The translations under genes were made by a program, and so were the position numbers. The notes below the pieces were generated by a model. The model was not told the DNA's origin and did not search any database. It worked only from the letters and a program-made list of their open reading frames with translations. 64,000 nucleotides of DNA, taken from positions 57,982 to 121,981 of the forward strand of contig NZ_NQKI01000013.1 of the NCBI RefSeq assembly GCF_002269125.1. The letters are read 5' to 3'. Below are positions 20,895 to 28,111 of this stretch, in pieces (position 1 is the stretch's first letter; each line of letters opens with the position of its first letter). This DNA is from Pseudomonas lundensis. Its GTDB lineage: Bacteria; Pseudomonadota; Gammaproteobacteria; Pseudomonadales; Pseudomonadaceae.

Positions 20895-21293
20895 TCAAAT
20901 GGCGAGATTAACGCTGCCGATCAATGCTTTTTCGGCTTCGAAGAGTGAGCTGAGTGCAACAGAGGCCGCACTGTTGAGCGAGACTACCTGGCTTTTCGCC
21001 TTCATGATGGCGGCCATGCGTGCCTCATCATTGCGATAGCGCCCGGCTTTGACAGCGGCCATCCGCGCATTGGCCTGGCGCAGTTGCTGCTGAAGCTGTT
21101 CAAGGCGTTTCTTCAGCAGTTTGATGCGCTTTTGCAAGGCTTCTATCGGGCTGTCGCCGGACGAATCCGGGCGTTGTGTATCAGCACGCAGCATGTGCTG
21201 CACCAGACTGGGCGCTGCGGCAGGTGCCACGGAGTCTTCCGTCAGAACCGCACGATAGTCAGCAAGGCGAGGGGCTGAATTCAAGTTAATCAT
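20895..21293 (-). CDS. Hypothetical coiled-coil protein, 132 aa
   Basis: A 132-residue protein whose middle (about residues 48-85; IEALQKRIKLLKKRLEQLQQ) is a strong heptad-type coiled coil rich in Lys, Leu and Gln. The N-terminal 45 residues are low in structure (alanine and proline), and the C-terminus is a mildly hydrophobic helix (VVSLNSAASVALSSLFEAEK). No signal peptide. An ATG follows AAGGG at moderate spacing. I do not recognise the family; a structural or stress-related Pseudomonas protein is possible. Confidence 0.6.
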   Translation of the reverse strand: MINLNSAPRLADYRAVLTEDSVAPAAAPSLVQHMLRADTQRPDSSGDSPIEALQKRIKLLKKRLEQLQQQLRQANARMAAVKAGRYRNDEARMAAIMKAKSQVVSLNSAASVALSSLFEAEKALIGSVNLAI

Positions 21294-21366
21294 CAGTGAT
21301 GCCCTTAAACACTACTCACCCAGGCTATCGGCCTGCTGCTGCGCTTCTTGAGCGAAAGGGCGGGGC

Positions 21367-21597
21367 TCAGGCGTTCAAGGCGCCCGCATCCACGGCTTCC
21401 TTCAGGGCTTTTGCAGCTTCTTTGCCTGCGACTTCAGCAACATCGGCAGTTTTGAACCAGCGGTCTTTCTCGACCTGGTGGTAGGTGATGGTCTTGAGAG
21501 GGGGTTTGGCACGCATCACAATCACTGCCTGAAACTCGCCATCAACTTCTCTGGCTTCACCGCGGATAAAAAATTCGCCAATATCAAATTCCGTCAC
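21367..21597 (-). CDS. Hypothetical protein, 76 aa
   Basis: A 76-residue protein that starts at a GTG behind AAGGGAAAG. The first half looks beta-rich (FDIGEFFIRGEAREVDGEFQ), and the second half is a helix with charged residues (VEKDRWFKTADVAEVAGKEA). There is no signal peptide or metal motif. It is one of four minus-strand small genes in a row (20554-22006), with gaps of about 70-135 bp, so they probably have separate promoters. No function can be given. Confidence 0.6.
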   Translation of the reverse strand: MTEFDIGEFFIRGEAREVDGEFQAVIVMRAKPPLKTITYHQVEKDRWFKTADVAEVAGKEAAKALKEAVDAGALNA

Positions 21598-21730
21598 GTG
21601 TCACTTTCCCTTGGAGGTAATGGAGCCAGGTCGACCCGGCGGCATGGGCCGGGTCGATTGTTGCGCGAGTATGGCAGTTGTTGACAGGCAGTGGCGCAGT
21701 TAAGTCATTGAACTGACGAAAGCGATGTTT

Positions 21731-22006
21731 TCAAAGAGGGGCTGAACCCGGTAAACCGGGCTGTGTTCTTTCAAGCTGGCTTGCCAGTGCGCAGGCTTCG
21801 TGGTGAGAGCAACGAAAGCCCCTGATCTGGCCGGTATGGGCTTCTCGCACATGAAAAAAGCCGTGACTGATCGGTATCACTTGATAGTGGTGGGATTGTG
21901 TATACCCAAAATCGGTGTGGAGCCGGTAGAATGGCCCACCGTCAACGGGGTCGCCTGTGCGATGAGCGTCATTGACGGGTGAGGCACGAAAATCTGATCT
22001 GTCCAT
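21731..22006 (-). CDS. Hypothetical protein, 91 aa
   Basis: A 91-residue protein with a strong ribosome-binding site (AAAGGAAG) before ATG. The N-terminal 35 residues look unordered. The core HHYQVIPISHGFFHVREAHT leading into GQIRGFRCSHHEACALASQL is a compact His- and Cys-containing module. I do not recognise a named family. Several His and one Cys could bind a metal, but no known motif is complete. Codon use is like the neighbours. Confidence 0.55.
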   Translation of the reverse strand: MDRSDFRASPVNDAHRTGDPVDGGPFYRLHTDFGYTQSHHYQVIPISHGFFHVREAHTGQIRGFRCSHHEACALASQLERTQPGLPGSAPL

Positions 22007-22396
22007 GGAACGACTTCCTTTGTTTAAATTGTCATAGCAACAGGTTTTTCGTATCGAGGCTGGGACGCACTGAAACGTCGGCCTTCGGCGTTCGTCTATT
22101 TGTAAGGTTTTTTTTTAAAACGCTGCGTCAGACATTACGTCTTTAAAAGCAGGTTTCTCCCCTAACTGCGCTAGTCCGTTTCGTCGTTTAAATCTGCGGC
22201 TACGTACTACAAACGCCCGTACATATTGCGCGTGGCGTCGGGGCGGGAATCCTTCACTCTGATGGCTTGCAGTCACTTCTGAACCCGTGGTCCAGGAGGT
22301 TTTGCTGAACGCAGATTTCAAAATCGGCAAGTTAAGGCTTGCTATTCGCTGCCTGTCTTTTTTGGCAGTACAACTTCATATTTCGAGGGTTTTTCG
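22007..22396. other. 390-bp intergenic region
   Basis: No gene is supported. It is AT-richer than its surroundings and holds a run of nine T at about 22109. CTAGTCCGTTT at 22171-22181 is identical to the first 11 bases of the dyad at 25503 near the catabolic operon, but its second half does not match. It probably contains the divergent promoters of the two flanking genes. Confidence 0.4.
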
Positions 22397-22867
22397 TTGG
22401 CAGTCAGCAATCTAGAGATGCATGCGTTGTTTGTGTTGGGTGACCTGCGAGCGCGTCTGGTCAAACTGTTTCAATCCCGTTTCGTGTATGTCGCCGAGAA
22501 GTCGGCTGAAACTTTTTACATGGCCGAAATCGATACCGAAACCGCATTGGTCGTCGATGACAAACCGGGCCTGAAGTTGAAGGTAGGCGATCATTTCACT
22601 GCGGCGGTACTTGCCAGCCGTGAAGGCGGGAAGTTCGAGATCAAGTTCCGCGATGTCAAAATGACCATTTATGGCATTGGCGACTATGCCTATGTCAGCT
22701 CGCCGCAAGGCGAAGGCATTGTGTTCAAGGAAGGTCAGCGGGTGATGCTGGTGTTCGCCGCCAATGAAAAACCGGCCACCGGCCTGAGCAAACCCCTGAA
22801 GCTGGTCATAGGCAAAGTGGCGAAGTGGCGCAAAGATGAATTGACTTTCAAGGCCAGCAAAGAGTGA
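22397..22867 (+). CDS. Hypothetical protein, about 156 aa
   Basis: A 156-residue protein, mostly beta-strand with charged turns (FVYVAEKSAETFYMAEIDTE, then LKVGDHFTAAVLASREGGKF and YGIGDYAYVSSPQGEG). No signal peptide or membrane segment is seen. The frame opens with TTG at 22397, nine bases after TCGAGGG; an ATG at 22418 is the alternative. Its stop overlaps the next gene by 4 bp (GTGA), so the two are probably translated together. No family recognised. Confidence 0.6.
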   Translation: MAVSNLEMHALFVLGDLRARLVKLFQSRFVYVAEKSAETFYMAEIDTETALVVDDKPGLKLKVGDHFTAAVLASREGGKFEIKFRDVKMTIYGIGDYAYVSSPQGEGIVFKEGQRVMLVFAANEKPATGLSKPLKLVIGKVAKWRKDELTFKASKE

Positions 22868-23061
22868 CAGTGCCACGCGGCGAATTTCATCGCCAGCATC
22901 AAGAACAGGCAACGGCCAAGGCTGTTGAACTGTTGGCCCGGCAGCCCGAGATGGGCAATGGTTGGCTTACGTGGGTCGCCGGGCAGTTGTACACGCTGCG
23001 CCCGGCAGAATACGCAAGCATGGTGCGTCGCGAGCTGGCACGGCTGCAGGACGCACCCTGA
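22864..23061 (+). CDS. Small hypothetical protein, 65 aa, coupled to the preceding gene
   Basis: A 65-residue helical, charged protein. It begins at a GTG that overlaps the preceding stop codon (GTGA). The segment AVELLARQPEMGNGWLTWVA continues to QLYTLRPAEYASMVRRELAR and looks like a compact three-helix unit. The translational coupling to the 22397 gene is the best evidence that it is real. It is convergent with the acyl-CoA dehydrogenase ending 10 bp further on. Confidence 0.6.
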   Translation: MTVPRGEFHRQHQEQATAKAVELLARQPEMGNGWLTWVAGQLYTLRPAEYASMVRRELARLQDAP

Positions 23062-23070
23062 CTGGCAGGT

Positions 23071-24255
23071 TCAGCGTCGCTCCCTGGGCATCCCGAGGGC
23101 GCGTTCGGCAATGATATTGCGCTGAATTTCGTTGCTGCCGCCGTAGATGGTGTCGGCGCGGGTGAATAAAAACAGCGACTGCAGGCGTGTCAGCGCATAG
23201 GGCGCGCCAGCCAGCAGCTCGGCTTGTGGCCCCAGTACGTCCATGGCCAGCTTGCCCAGTTCAAGGTGCCAGGTGGACCACGCCAATTTGTAGATGGTCG
23301 CTTCGGGGCGCAGGCTCCCGTCCTGCGGGCCGGACAACATGCGCAACGAGTTGTAGCGCAACACGCGCAAACCGCTCCAGGCTTGCGCAATGCGCTGGCG
23401 CAGAACCGGATCTTGCGCCGCACCATTGGCCTTGGCAATGCGCACCACCTCGTCCAACTCATTTTGAAACTGCATCTGCTGGCCCAGCGTTGAGACGCCG
23501 CGCTCGAACCCCAATAGCGCCATGGCGATTTTCCAGCCTTCGCCGGGCTGACCGATCAGGTTGTCTGCCCCCGTGTGCGCCTGATCAAAAAACACTTCGT
23601 TGAATTCACTGGTGCCGGTCAATTGTTTGATGGGTTGCACCGTGATGCCTGTCTGGGCCATGGGCACCAACAAAAACGACAGACCGTGATGACCCTGGCT
23701 GGCGGGCTCGGTGCGCGCTAGCACAAAACACCAGTCGGCTTCATGGGCCAGCGATGTCCAGACTTTTTGCCCGTTGATCAACCATTCATTGCGCTGCGCG
23801 TCGAAGCTGGCGCGGGTCTTGATGTTGGCCAGATCGGAGCCCGCGCCGGGCTCGGAGTATCCCTGACACCAAAACTGTTGACCGGCCAAAATCGGTGGTA
23901 AAAATCGCTGCTGTTGCTCCGCTGTGCCGAAGGCCGCCAGCGTCGGCCCTACCAGGCCTTCGCCGATATGCCCCATGCGCCCAGGGCCGCCAGCGCGTGC
24001 ATATTCTTCGTAAAAGATCACTTGCTGATTGATGCTCAAACCCTGGCCGCCGTGTTCAGTAGCCCACCCGGCGCCAATCCAGCTGCCTTTGGCCAGCTCT
24101 TGCTCCCAGCGTTTGCGCAACTGCGGGGCAAAATCCTCATCGCCCGGTCCGCCGCGAAAACGCAGAATGCTGAATTCACCGCTCAGGTGCTGTTGCATCC
24201 ACTGCGCCACGTGTTGACGAAACTGTTCGTCTTTCGCGCTGAAGCCAATATTCAT
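23071..24255 (-). CDS. fadE30: Acyl-CoA dehydrogenase, FadE30-like (steroid ring type)
   Basis: A 394-residue acyl-CoA dehydrogenase. WCQGYSEPGAGSDLANIKTR is the FAD/substrate motif, and VWTSLAHEADWCFVLARTEP, QLTGTSEFNEVFFD and FERGVSTLGQQMQFQNELDE resemble FadE30 of Mycobacterium tuberculosis, which acts on a CoA ester of the steroid C/D-ring remnant (HIP). The C-terminal YGGSNEIQRNIIAERALGMP lacks the canonical glutamate of the YEGT motif. The start at 24255 overlaps the upstream dehydrogenase by 4 bp, suggesting one heteromeric enzyme. The resemblance is from memory and reading; alignment would settle the subfamily. Confidence 0.82.
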   Translation of the reverse strand: MNIGFSAKDEQFRQHVAQWMQQHLSGEFSILRFRGGPGDEDFAPQLRKRWEQELAKGSWIGAGWATEHGGQGLSINQQVIFYEEYARAGGPGRMGHIGEGLVGPTLAAFGTAEQQQRFLPPILAGQQFWCQGYSEPGAGSDLANIKTRASFDAQRNEWLINGQKVWTSLAHEADWCFVLARTEPASQGHHGLSFLLVPMAQTGITVQPIKQLTGTSEFNEVFFDQAHTGADNLIGQPGEGWKIAMALLGFERGVSTLGQQMQFQNELDEVVRIAKANGAAQDPVLRQRIAQAWSGLRVLRYNSLRMLSGPQDGSLRPEATIYKLAWSTWHLELGKLAMDVLGPQAELLAGAPYALTRLQSLFLFTRADTIYGGSNEIQRNIIAERALGMPRERR

Positions 24256-25424
24256 GCCTGCTCCCCGAAGATCTGTCTGGCCAATTGCTCGCGATGGAAG
24301 GCGGGTGATCCCCACAATTGTTCACTGGCCCGCGCGCGCTTGAAGTACAAATGCGGGTCGTATTCCCATGTGAATCCCACCCCCCCATGCAATTGAATCG
24401 ACTCGCCCGCGCATTGAAAGAAACCTTCGCTGGCGTGAATTTTGGCCGTGGCGGCGGCCTCAGCCAGTTGCTCGCGCACGTGAGGGTCTGCATCGATGTT
24501 CAGGCACGCATCAGCGATGCACGCGGCGTAGTAACTGGCCGAGCGTGCGCATTCAACGGCCAGCATCAGGTCGGCGCAGCGGTGTTTGATGGCCTGAAAA
24601 CTGGCAATGCTTCGCCCGAATTGCTGACGTTCGGCGATGTACGCCAGCGTCATGTCGAGCGACTGTTGGGCGCCGCCGGTTTGTTCGGCCGCCAAGCCCA
24701 CGCAGGCAAAATGCAAGGTGTCGCGCAGCAGCGCCCAGCCCTGGCCGGGTTCGCTGAGTAGCTGCTCATCGCTTAATACGACGTTTTCAAGGGTGATGCG
24801 GGCCAGGCGACGGGTCTGATCCAGGGTCGGCAAGGTTTCTCTGATGAGCCCCGGTGTATCGGCAGGCAAGGCGAATACGCGAATGCCGGCTTCCCCGACG
24901 CTGCCCGGCGTGCGGGCCGCAATGATCAACAAGTCGCAATCGGCGCCGTCGATGACATTCAGGTACTCGCCGCTGAGCTGGTAGCCGCCTTTATGAGGCG
25001 TGGCATACACCACGATGCTGCTGTCGTCCCAGCGTTGAGTGTTGGTGTAGCTCAGGCTGGCGGTGATCTCGCCGGCTGCCATCAACGGCAGCCAGTGAGA
25101 TTTGAGTGCCTCGTTACGGCTCAGCAACAAGGCGGGGAGCGCGAGGCAGCAAGTGGCATAGAACGCAGAGGGCAGCAGGCAGCGCCCCAGTTGTTCCTGC
25201 AACAAACAGACCTCAGCAAACCCTAATCCCAATCCACCGTAGAGTTCTGGAATCGCCAGGGCTGGCCAATAGAGTTCCTGCGCAATCTGCGTCCAGGTGT
25301 GTGGGTCTTGACCGCGTTCACTGGCCATGGCGCTGCGTACGGCATCGGAGCTGGCGACCTGCGCCAGAAAGCGCTCCGCAGACTGTTGGATCATCCGCTG
25401 CTCATCTGTCAGGGCAAGCTGCAT
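24252..25424 (-). CDS. Acyl-CoA dehydrogenase, partner subunit of the FadE30-like enzyme
   Basis: A 390-residue acyl-CoA dehydrogenase fold (MQLALTDEQRMIQQSAERFL, LPALYGGL-type region as IPELYGGLGLGFAEVCLLQE, IASFQAIKHRCADLMLAVEC, IQLHGGVGFTWEYDPHLYFK). The C-terminal block reads LWGSPAFHREQLARQIFG instead of the YEGT-type motif, as in the degenerate subunits of heteromeric steroid acyl-CoA dehydrogenases. Its stop overlaps the start of the FadE30-like gene. Upstream stands the 25503 dyad, 79 bp before the ATG. It may correspond to FadE33 or a similar partner in actinobacteria; the exact subfamily is uncertain. Confidence 0.82.
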   Translation of the reverse strand: MQLALTDEQRMIQQSAERFLAQVASSDAVRSAMASERGQDPHTWTQIAQELYWPALAIPELYGGLGLGFAEVCLLQEQLGRCLLPSAFYATCCLALPALLLSRNEALKSHWLPLMAAGEITASLSYTNTQRWDDSSIVVYATPHKGGYQLSGEYLNVIDGADCDLLIIAARTPGSVGEAGIRVFALPADTPGLIRETLPTLDQTRRLARITLENVVLSDEQLLSEPGQGWALLRDTLHFACVGLAAEQTGGAQQSLDMTLAYIAERQQFGRSIASFQAIKHRCADLMLAVECARSASYYAACIADACLNIDADPHVREQLAEAAATAKIHASEGFFQCAGESIQLHGGVGFTWEYDPHLYFKRARASEQLWGSPAFHREQLARQIFGEQA

Positions 25425-25502
25425 ACCGGCTCCTTATCCTAATTATTGCATTGAGGCGGCCAGCATGAAGTTGCGTGATCCACGCGTAAACCCTGACCCG
25501 GA

Positions 25503-25520
25503 CTAGTCCGTTTGAACCCG
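25503..25520. promoter_or_regulatory. Dyad operator A of the catabolic regulon
   Basis: CTAGTCCGTTTGAACCCG matches the 18-bp dyad found at 41616, 48429 and, more loosely, 32413. It lies 79 bp upstream of the minus-strand dehydrogenase pair. The flank also makes a perfect 12-bp palindrome, CGGACTAGTCCG. Role inferred from repetition. Confidence 0.5.
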
Positions 25521-25534
25521 ACAAACCAGCACAA

Positions 25535-26023
25535 TCAAGGTGGCGTTGTGTCAAAGATCAATTGCACGCTGCCGTAATAGTCCCCCGGCTCAAAACCCGC
25601 GGCAGGGGGCAGGGCGTCAATGCGCACCGGCACGCGTATGCCGTGGTAGGCATCCGCCGCAGAAACGACAAGGGTGTCGGATAACGTCAGGACTTGCTTA
25701 TTGAACGTGACCTTTAGCCCAAACGTACTACGGCCATTAGACAGTACGGGTTCATACCCCAAACGGGCTGTCATGGGGTCTGATGAATTGATCATGTCGA
25801 ACTGTGTCCGCAAGGGATCCAGCGTCGCTGTGGCGAGATTCCAGGGCATGCGTTGTTCATGCTGAAGAAACTCGGGGTCCGCCGGGATGGCATAGAAATC
25901 AAAGGTCGGGATAGTGACGCTGATATCAAACCGGTGTTCATCCCGGGCTGCATAAGCAAAGGATGTGCACATAGACAGGGCTGCCGCGGTGAGCAGCGCC
26001 GCCGGTAAGCGGAGCTGGCGCAT
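25535..26023 (-). CDS. CS1/CFA-I-type fimbrial subunit, second pilin
   Basis: A 162-residue secreted protein with a signal peptide of about 25 residues (LPAALLTAAALSMCTSFAYA, cleaved after AYA). The mature part begins with a strand (HRFDISVTIPTFDFYAIPAD) that resembles the main pilin encoded at 30738 (INIKATIPTKTFFVLPHDP), and it ends YYGSVQLIFDTTPP like it. This is the alpha-fimbrial subunit family (CfaB/CblA type). It is last in the operon, overlapping the chaperone stop by 1 bp (TGATG). It is likely a minor or alternative shaft subunit. Confidence 0.78.
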   Translation of the reverse strand: MRQLRLPAALLTAAALSMCTSFAYAARDEHRFDISVTIPTFDFYAIPADPEFLQHEQRMPWNLATATLDPLRTQFDMINSSDPMTARLGYEPVLSNGRSTFGLKVTFNKQVLTLSDTLVVSAADAYHGIRVPVRIDALPPAAGFEPGDYYGSVQLIFDTTPP

Positions 26024-26766
26024 CAGCGTTTGACCTCGATATTTTTTTGCGCATGGCCTTCCACCAGCGTGAATCGGTAATGCCGCCCTGACTGTTTGTC
26101 GAAGCGCAGCGTACGTCCCGGCAGAATGTGGGTCTTAGTGGTGGGGTTGCATTGCAGCATGTCGTTCGCAGCGCAGTCCTTGAATTCGTCGACCACAATC
26201 ACGCTGTTGCCTTGGTTGCGCAGCAGGTAGTGTTTCGCTGTGTTTTCAATGTACGTATCAAAGTGGGTGTTTTCAGGCCTGACAAAAAACACGGTGCCGT
26301 AACCGGCCAATACATTCACGCCTGCCGACAGGTTTTTTTTATAGTCATTGGCCTGGTCGGCAGACAATGCGAACTCGTCTTCTTTTTCGGGTACAACAGG
26401 TATGAAGCGCACGCGAAAGTAGCGCTCCTGATCCCGTGGCCCCATGAACAAAAGTCGTGCGCCTTGTGTGCCGTTGGGGGGCACGATCAAACGCGAAGGG
26501 CTGGACATCAAACCATTGCGTGCACGTCTGTCTGTGTGGCTCTTGACCTCGACTTCTTCGCGGGAACCGTCCGCTTTGTAAACGATCTCCTTGATTGACA
26601 CCCGGATAAAGGCGGTACTATCACCCCCATTGAATACGCGTTTCAAGTACGTGCTTTTGTCCCCGTCCATATAGTCATACACCATGCCCACATTAATATT
26701 GGGACCGGCCAACGTGTTCAGTGAAATGAGCCAAATACTCAATAGGCCCGTGAGTGCTCTGATCAT
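26023..26766 (-). CDS. Alpha-fimbrial periplasmic chaperone (CfaA/CblB-like)
   Basis: A 247-residue exported protein with an N-terminal signal (LTGLLSIWLISLNTLAG). The first domain begins INVGMVYDYMDGDKSTYLKR and contains PSRLIVPPNGTQGARLLFMG, the conserved groove strand; the second domain carries VVDEFKDCAANDMLQCNPTT with a probable disulphide. It would cap pilin subunits in the periplasm and deliver them to the usher. The gene lies between the tip adhesin and the second pilin. In the classical cfa operon the chaperone is first, so the order here is rearranged. Confidence 0.78.
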   Translation of the reverse strand: MIRALTGLLSIWLISLNTLAGPNINVGMVYDYMDGDKSTYLKRVFNGGDSTAFIRVSIKEIVYKADGSREEVEVKSHTDRRARNGLMSSPSRLIVPPNGTQGARLLFMGPRDQERYFRVRFIPVVPEKEDEFALSADQANDYKKNLSAGVNVLAGYGTVFFVRPENTHFDTYIENTAKHYLLRNQGNSVIVVDEFKDCAANDMLQCNPTTKTHILPGRTLRFDKQSGRHYRFTLVEGHAQKNIEVKR

Positions 26767-26800
26767 GCTCTTGTTCTCAAAAAGTGTGTGGCGTGAGTTT

Positions 26801-28111
26801 TTAAACTTCAGAATCCCAAATGACCGTGACGCTTCCTTTATAGGTGCCTTCTTGAAATAACATCTCGGCGACGTAGGCGTTGTCTATTTCGAAGTGCAAT
26901 GTTCCCGGTTTTCGATCCACGTATTGAGTGGGTTCAAACATCTCGGTGCCTACACCGCTCAACAATAACGGCTGGCGATTAACAGACGCGCCATTGGCGT
27001 GTCGTAATCCGTTGGGCAGTGACACAAATAAATTGACGGGCACTGCATGTTGCGAGCCGTTACTCAGGCCGCAGGTATCGCCGATAACACGCTCGCAGGC
27101 CAATTGCATTTTGAAACGTGAACTGGCGTACACTAGGAAGGTTTGATCGCGAAATAATGTTTCGGGCCTGCGCCCCGCACGCCAAAGTTGCCAGCCTCCT
27201 TTGGGTTCAAGAACGATCTGGTTGCCACCGGGAGGAAGTTCAATCTTCATGACGTGTTTGACACTGAGTGAAAAATTCAATGTCAGTATCGGGTCGTCGG
27301 GCAGGAAGTTATCGCCCATATCAAAATCCTGACGGGGCCCCAGGGTATAGGTAATGCTGCCGGTGTAGTCGCCGGATGACATACTCAGTGGATTCGGGGT
27401 GACCAGTTCATAAGAGAAGTCAATGTAGTTAAATCGCATCCACGGAATAGGGTATTTGGGCGACTTGCCACAGCTGCCACCCTGACTGGGCATCTGCCAA
27501 AAGAAATCAAACGAGTCAACGGTATATAAACTGCCATTCATCAGGCGGGCACACGGCGCTGGCGCATTTCCCCAGTTGCCGCCATTCCAAAGCACATTGT
27601 GTGCCTGCCAGGGAGACCCGGCGCTGCCCTCGACCAGTGACATGACAGCAGCAGTTCGAACCGAAGAACCCAAGCCATTAATTCGGACCTTGACGGTTTC
27701 TACTTCCCCCGTCTGGTTATGGGTAACCGTTAATGAACGCCACTCTGAAGGCGCGCTGACCATTGCACCTTGTCGGGGGTCTGTATGATTGGCCGCGATG
27801 GGATTAATTGAACTGAAGAATGTTTTAATTTTTAAGCTTTTAATGCCCTTTGCCTCACAGGCGGCCGGGTACCATTTGCAATAACCACCATTGTTGGGCG
27901 TTAAATTCTCAAATACGTTGTGCTGAGGGTTCGACGGGTCCGGTTTGAATTGGGCACTAATGTTCATCTCAAGCGCCGCCGCCGGAATGAGTGCCAGTAA
28001 ACAGCTGAGCGAAATAAAGCAGCGAATGAGCACGGTTTTAATAGGCCGCGTCAGGGACGACTGTAGGCCAGGGGTATGGCCTGTGTGATTTATATGTGTC
28101 TGTGGTTTCAC
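26801..28111 (-). CDS. CfaE/CblD-like fimbrial tip adhesin
   Basis: A 436-residue exported protein. A long charged N-region precedes the hydrophobic signal (CFISLSCLLALIPAAALEMN). The N-terminal half contains cysteine pairs (GGYCKWYPAACEA, CARLMNGSLYTVD, GGSCGKSPKYPIPWMR), and the C-terminal half a pilin-like domain (VKHVMKIELPPGGNQIVLEP, YKGSVTVIWDSEV). This is the CS1-type minor tip subunit layout: an adhesin domain plus a pilin domain. It begins at a GTG overlapping the usher stop (GTGA). The stretch is visibly AT-richer than its neighbours. Confidence 0.75.
   Translation of the reverse strand: MKPQTHINHTGHTPGLQSSLTRPIKTVLIRCFISLSCLLALIPAAALEMNISAQFKPDPSNPQHNVFENLTPNNGGYCKWYPAACEAKGIKSLKIKTFFSSINPIAANHTDPRQGAMVSAPSEWRSLTVTHNQTGEVETVKVRINGLGSSVRTAAVMSLVEGSAGSPWQAHNVLWNGGNWGNAPAPCARLMNGSLYTVDSFDFFWQMPSQGGSCGKSPKYPIPWMRFNYIDFSYELVTPNPLSMSSGDYTGSITYTLGPRQDFDMGDNFLPDDPILTLNFSLSVKHVMKIELPPGGNQIVLEPKGGWQLWRAGRRPETLFRDQTFLVYASSRFKMQLACERVIGDTCGLSNGSQHAVPVNLFVSLPNGLRHANGASVNRQPLLLSGVGTEMFEPTQYVDRKPGTLHFEIDNAYVAEMLFQEGTYKGSVTVIWDSEV

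Noticed and set aside
22171..22188. CTAGTCCGTTTCGTCGTT as a further copy of the catabolic dyad
   Set aside because: Only the left half matches and the downstream gene is unrelated; kept as a possible half-site only.
22115..22330. 71-residue minus-strand frame in the 390-bp gap
   Set aside because: It spans an AT-rich promoter-like region, lacks a start site and has unusual composition.
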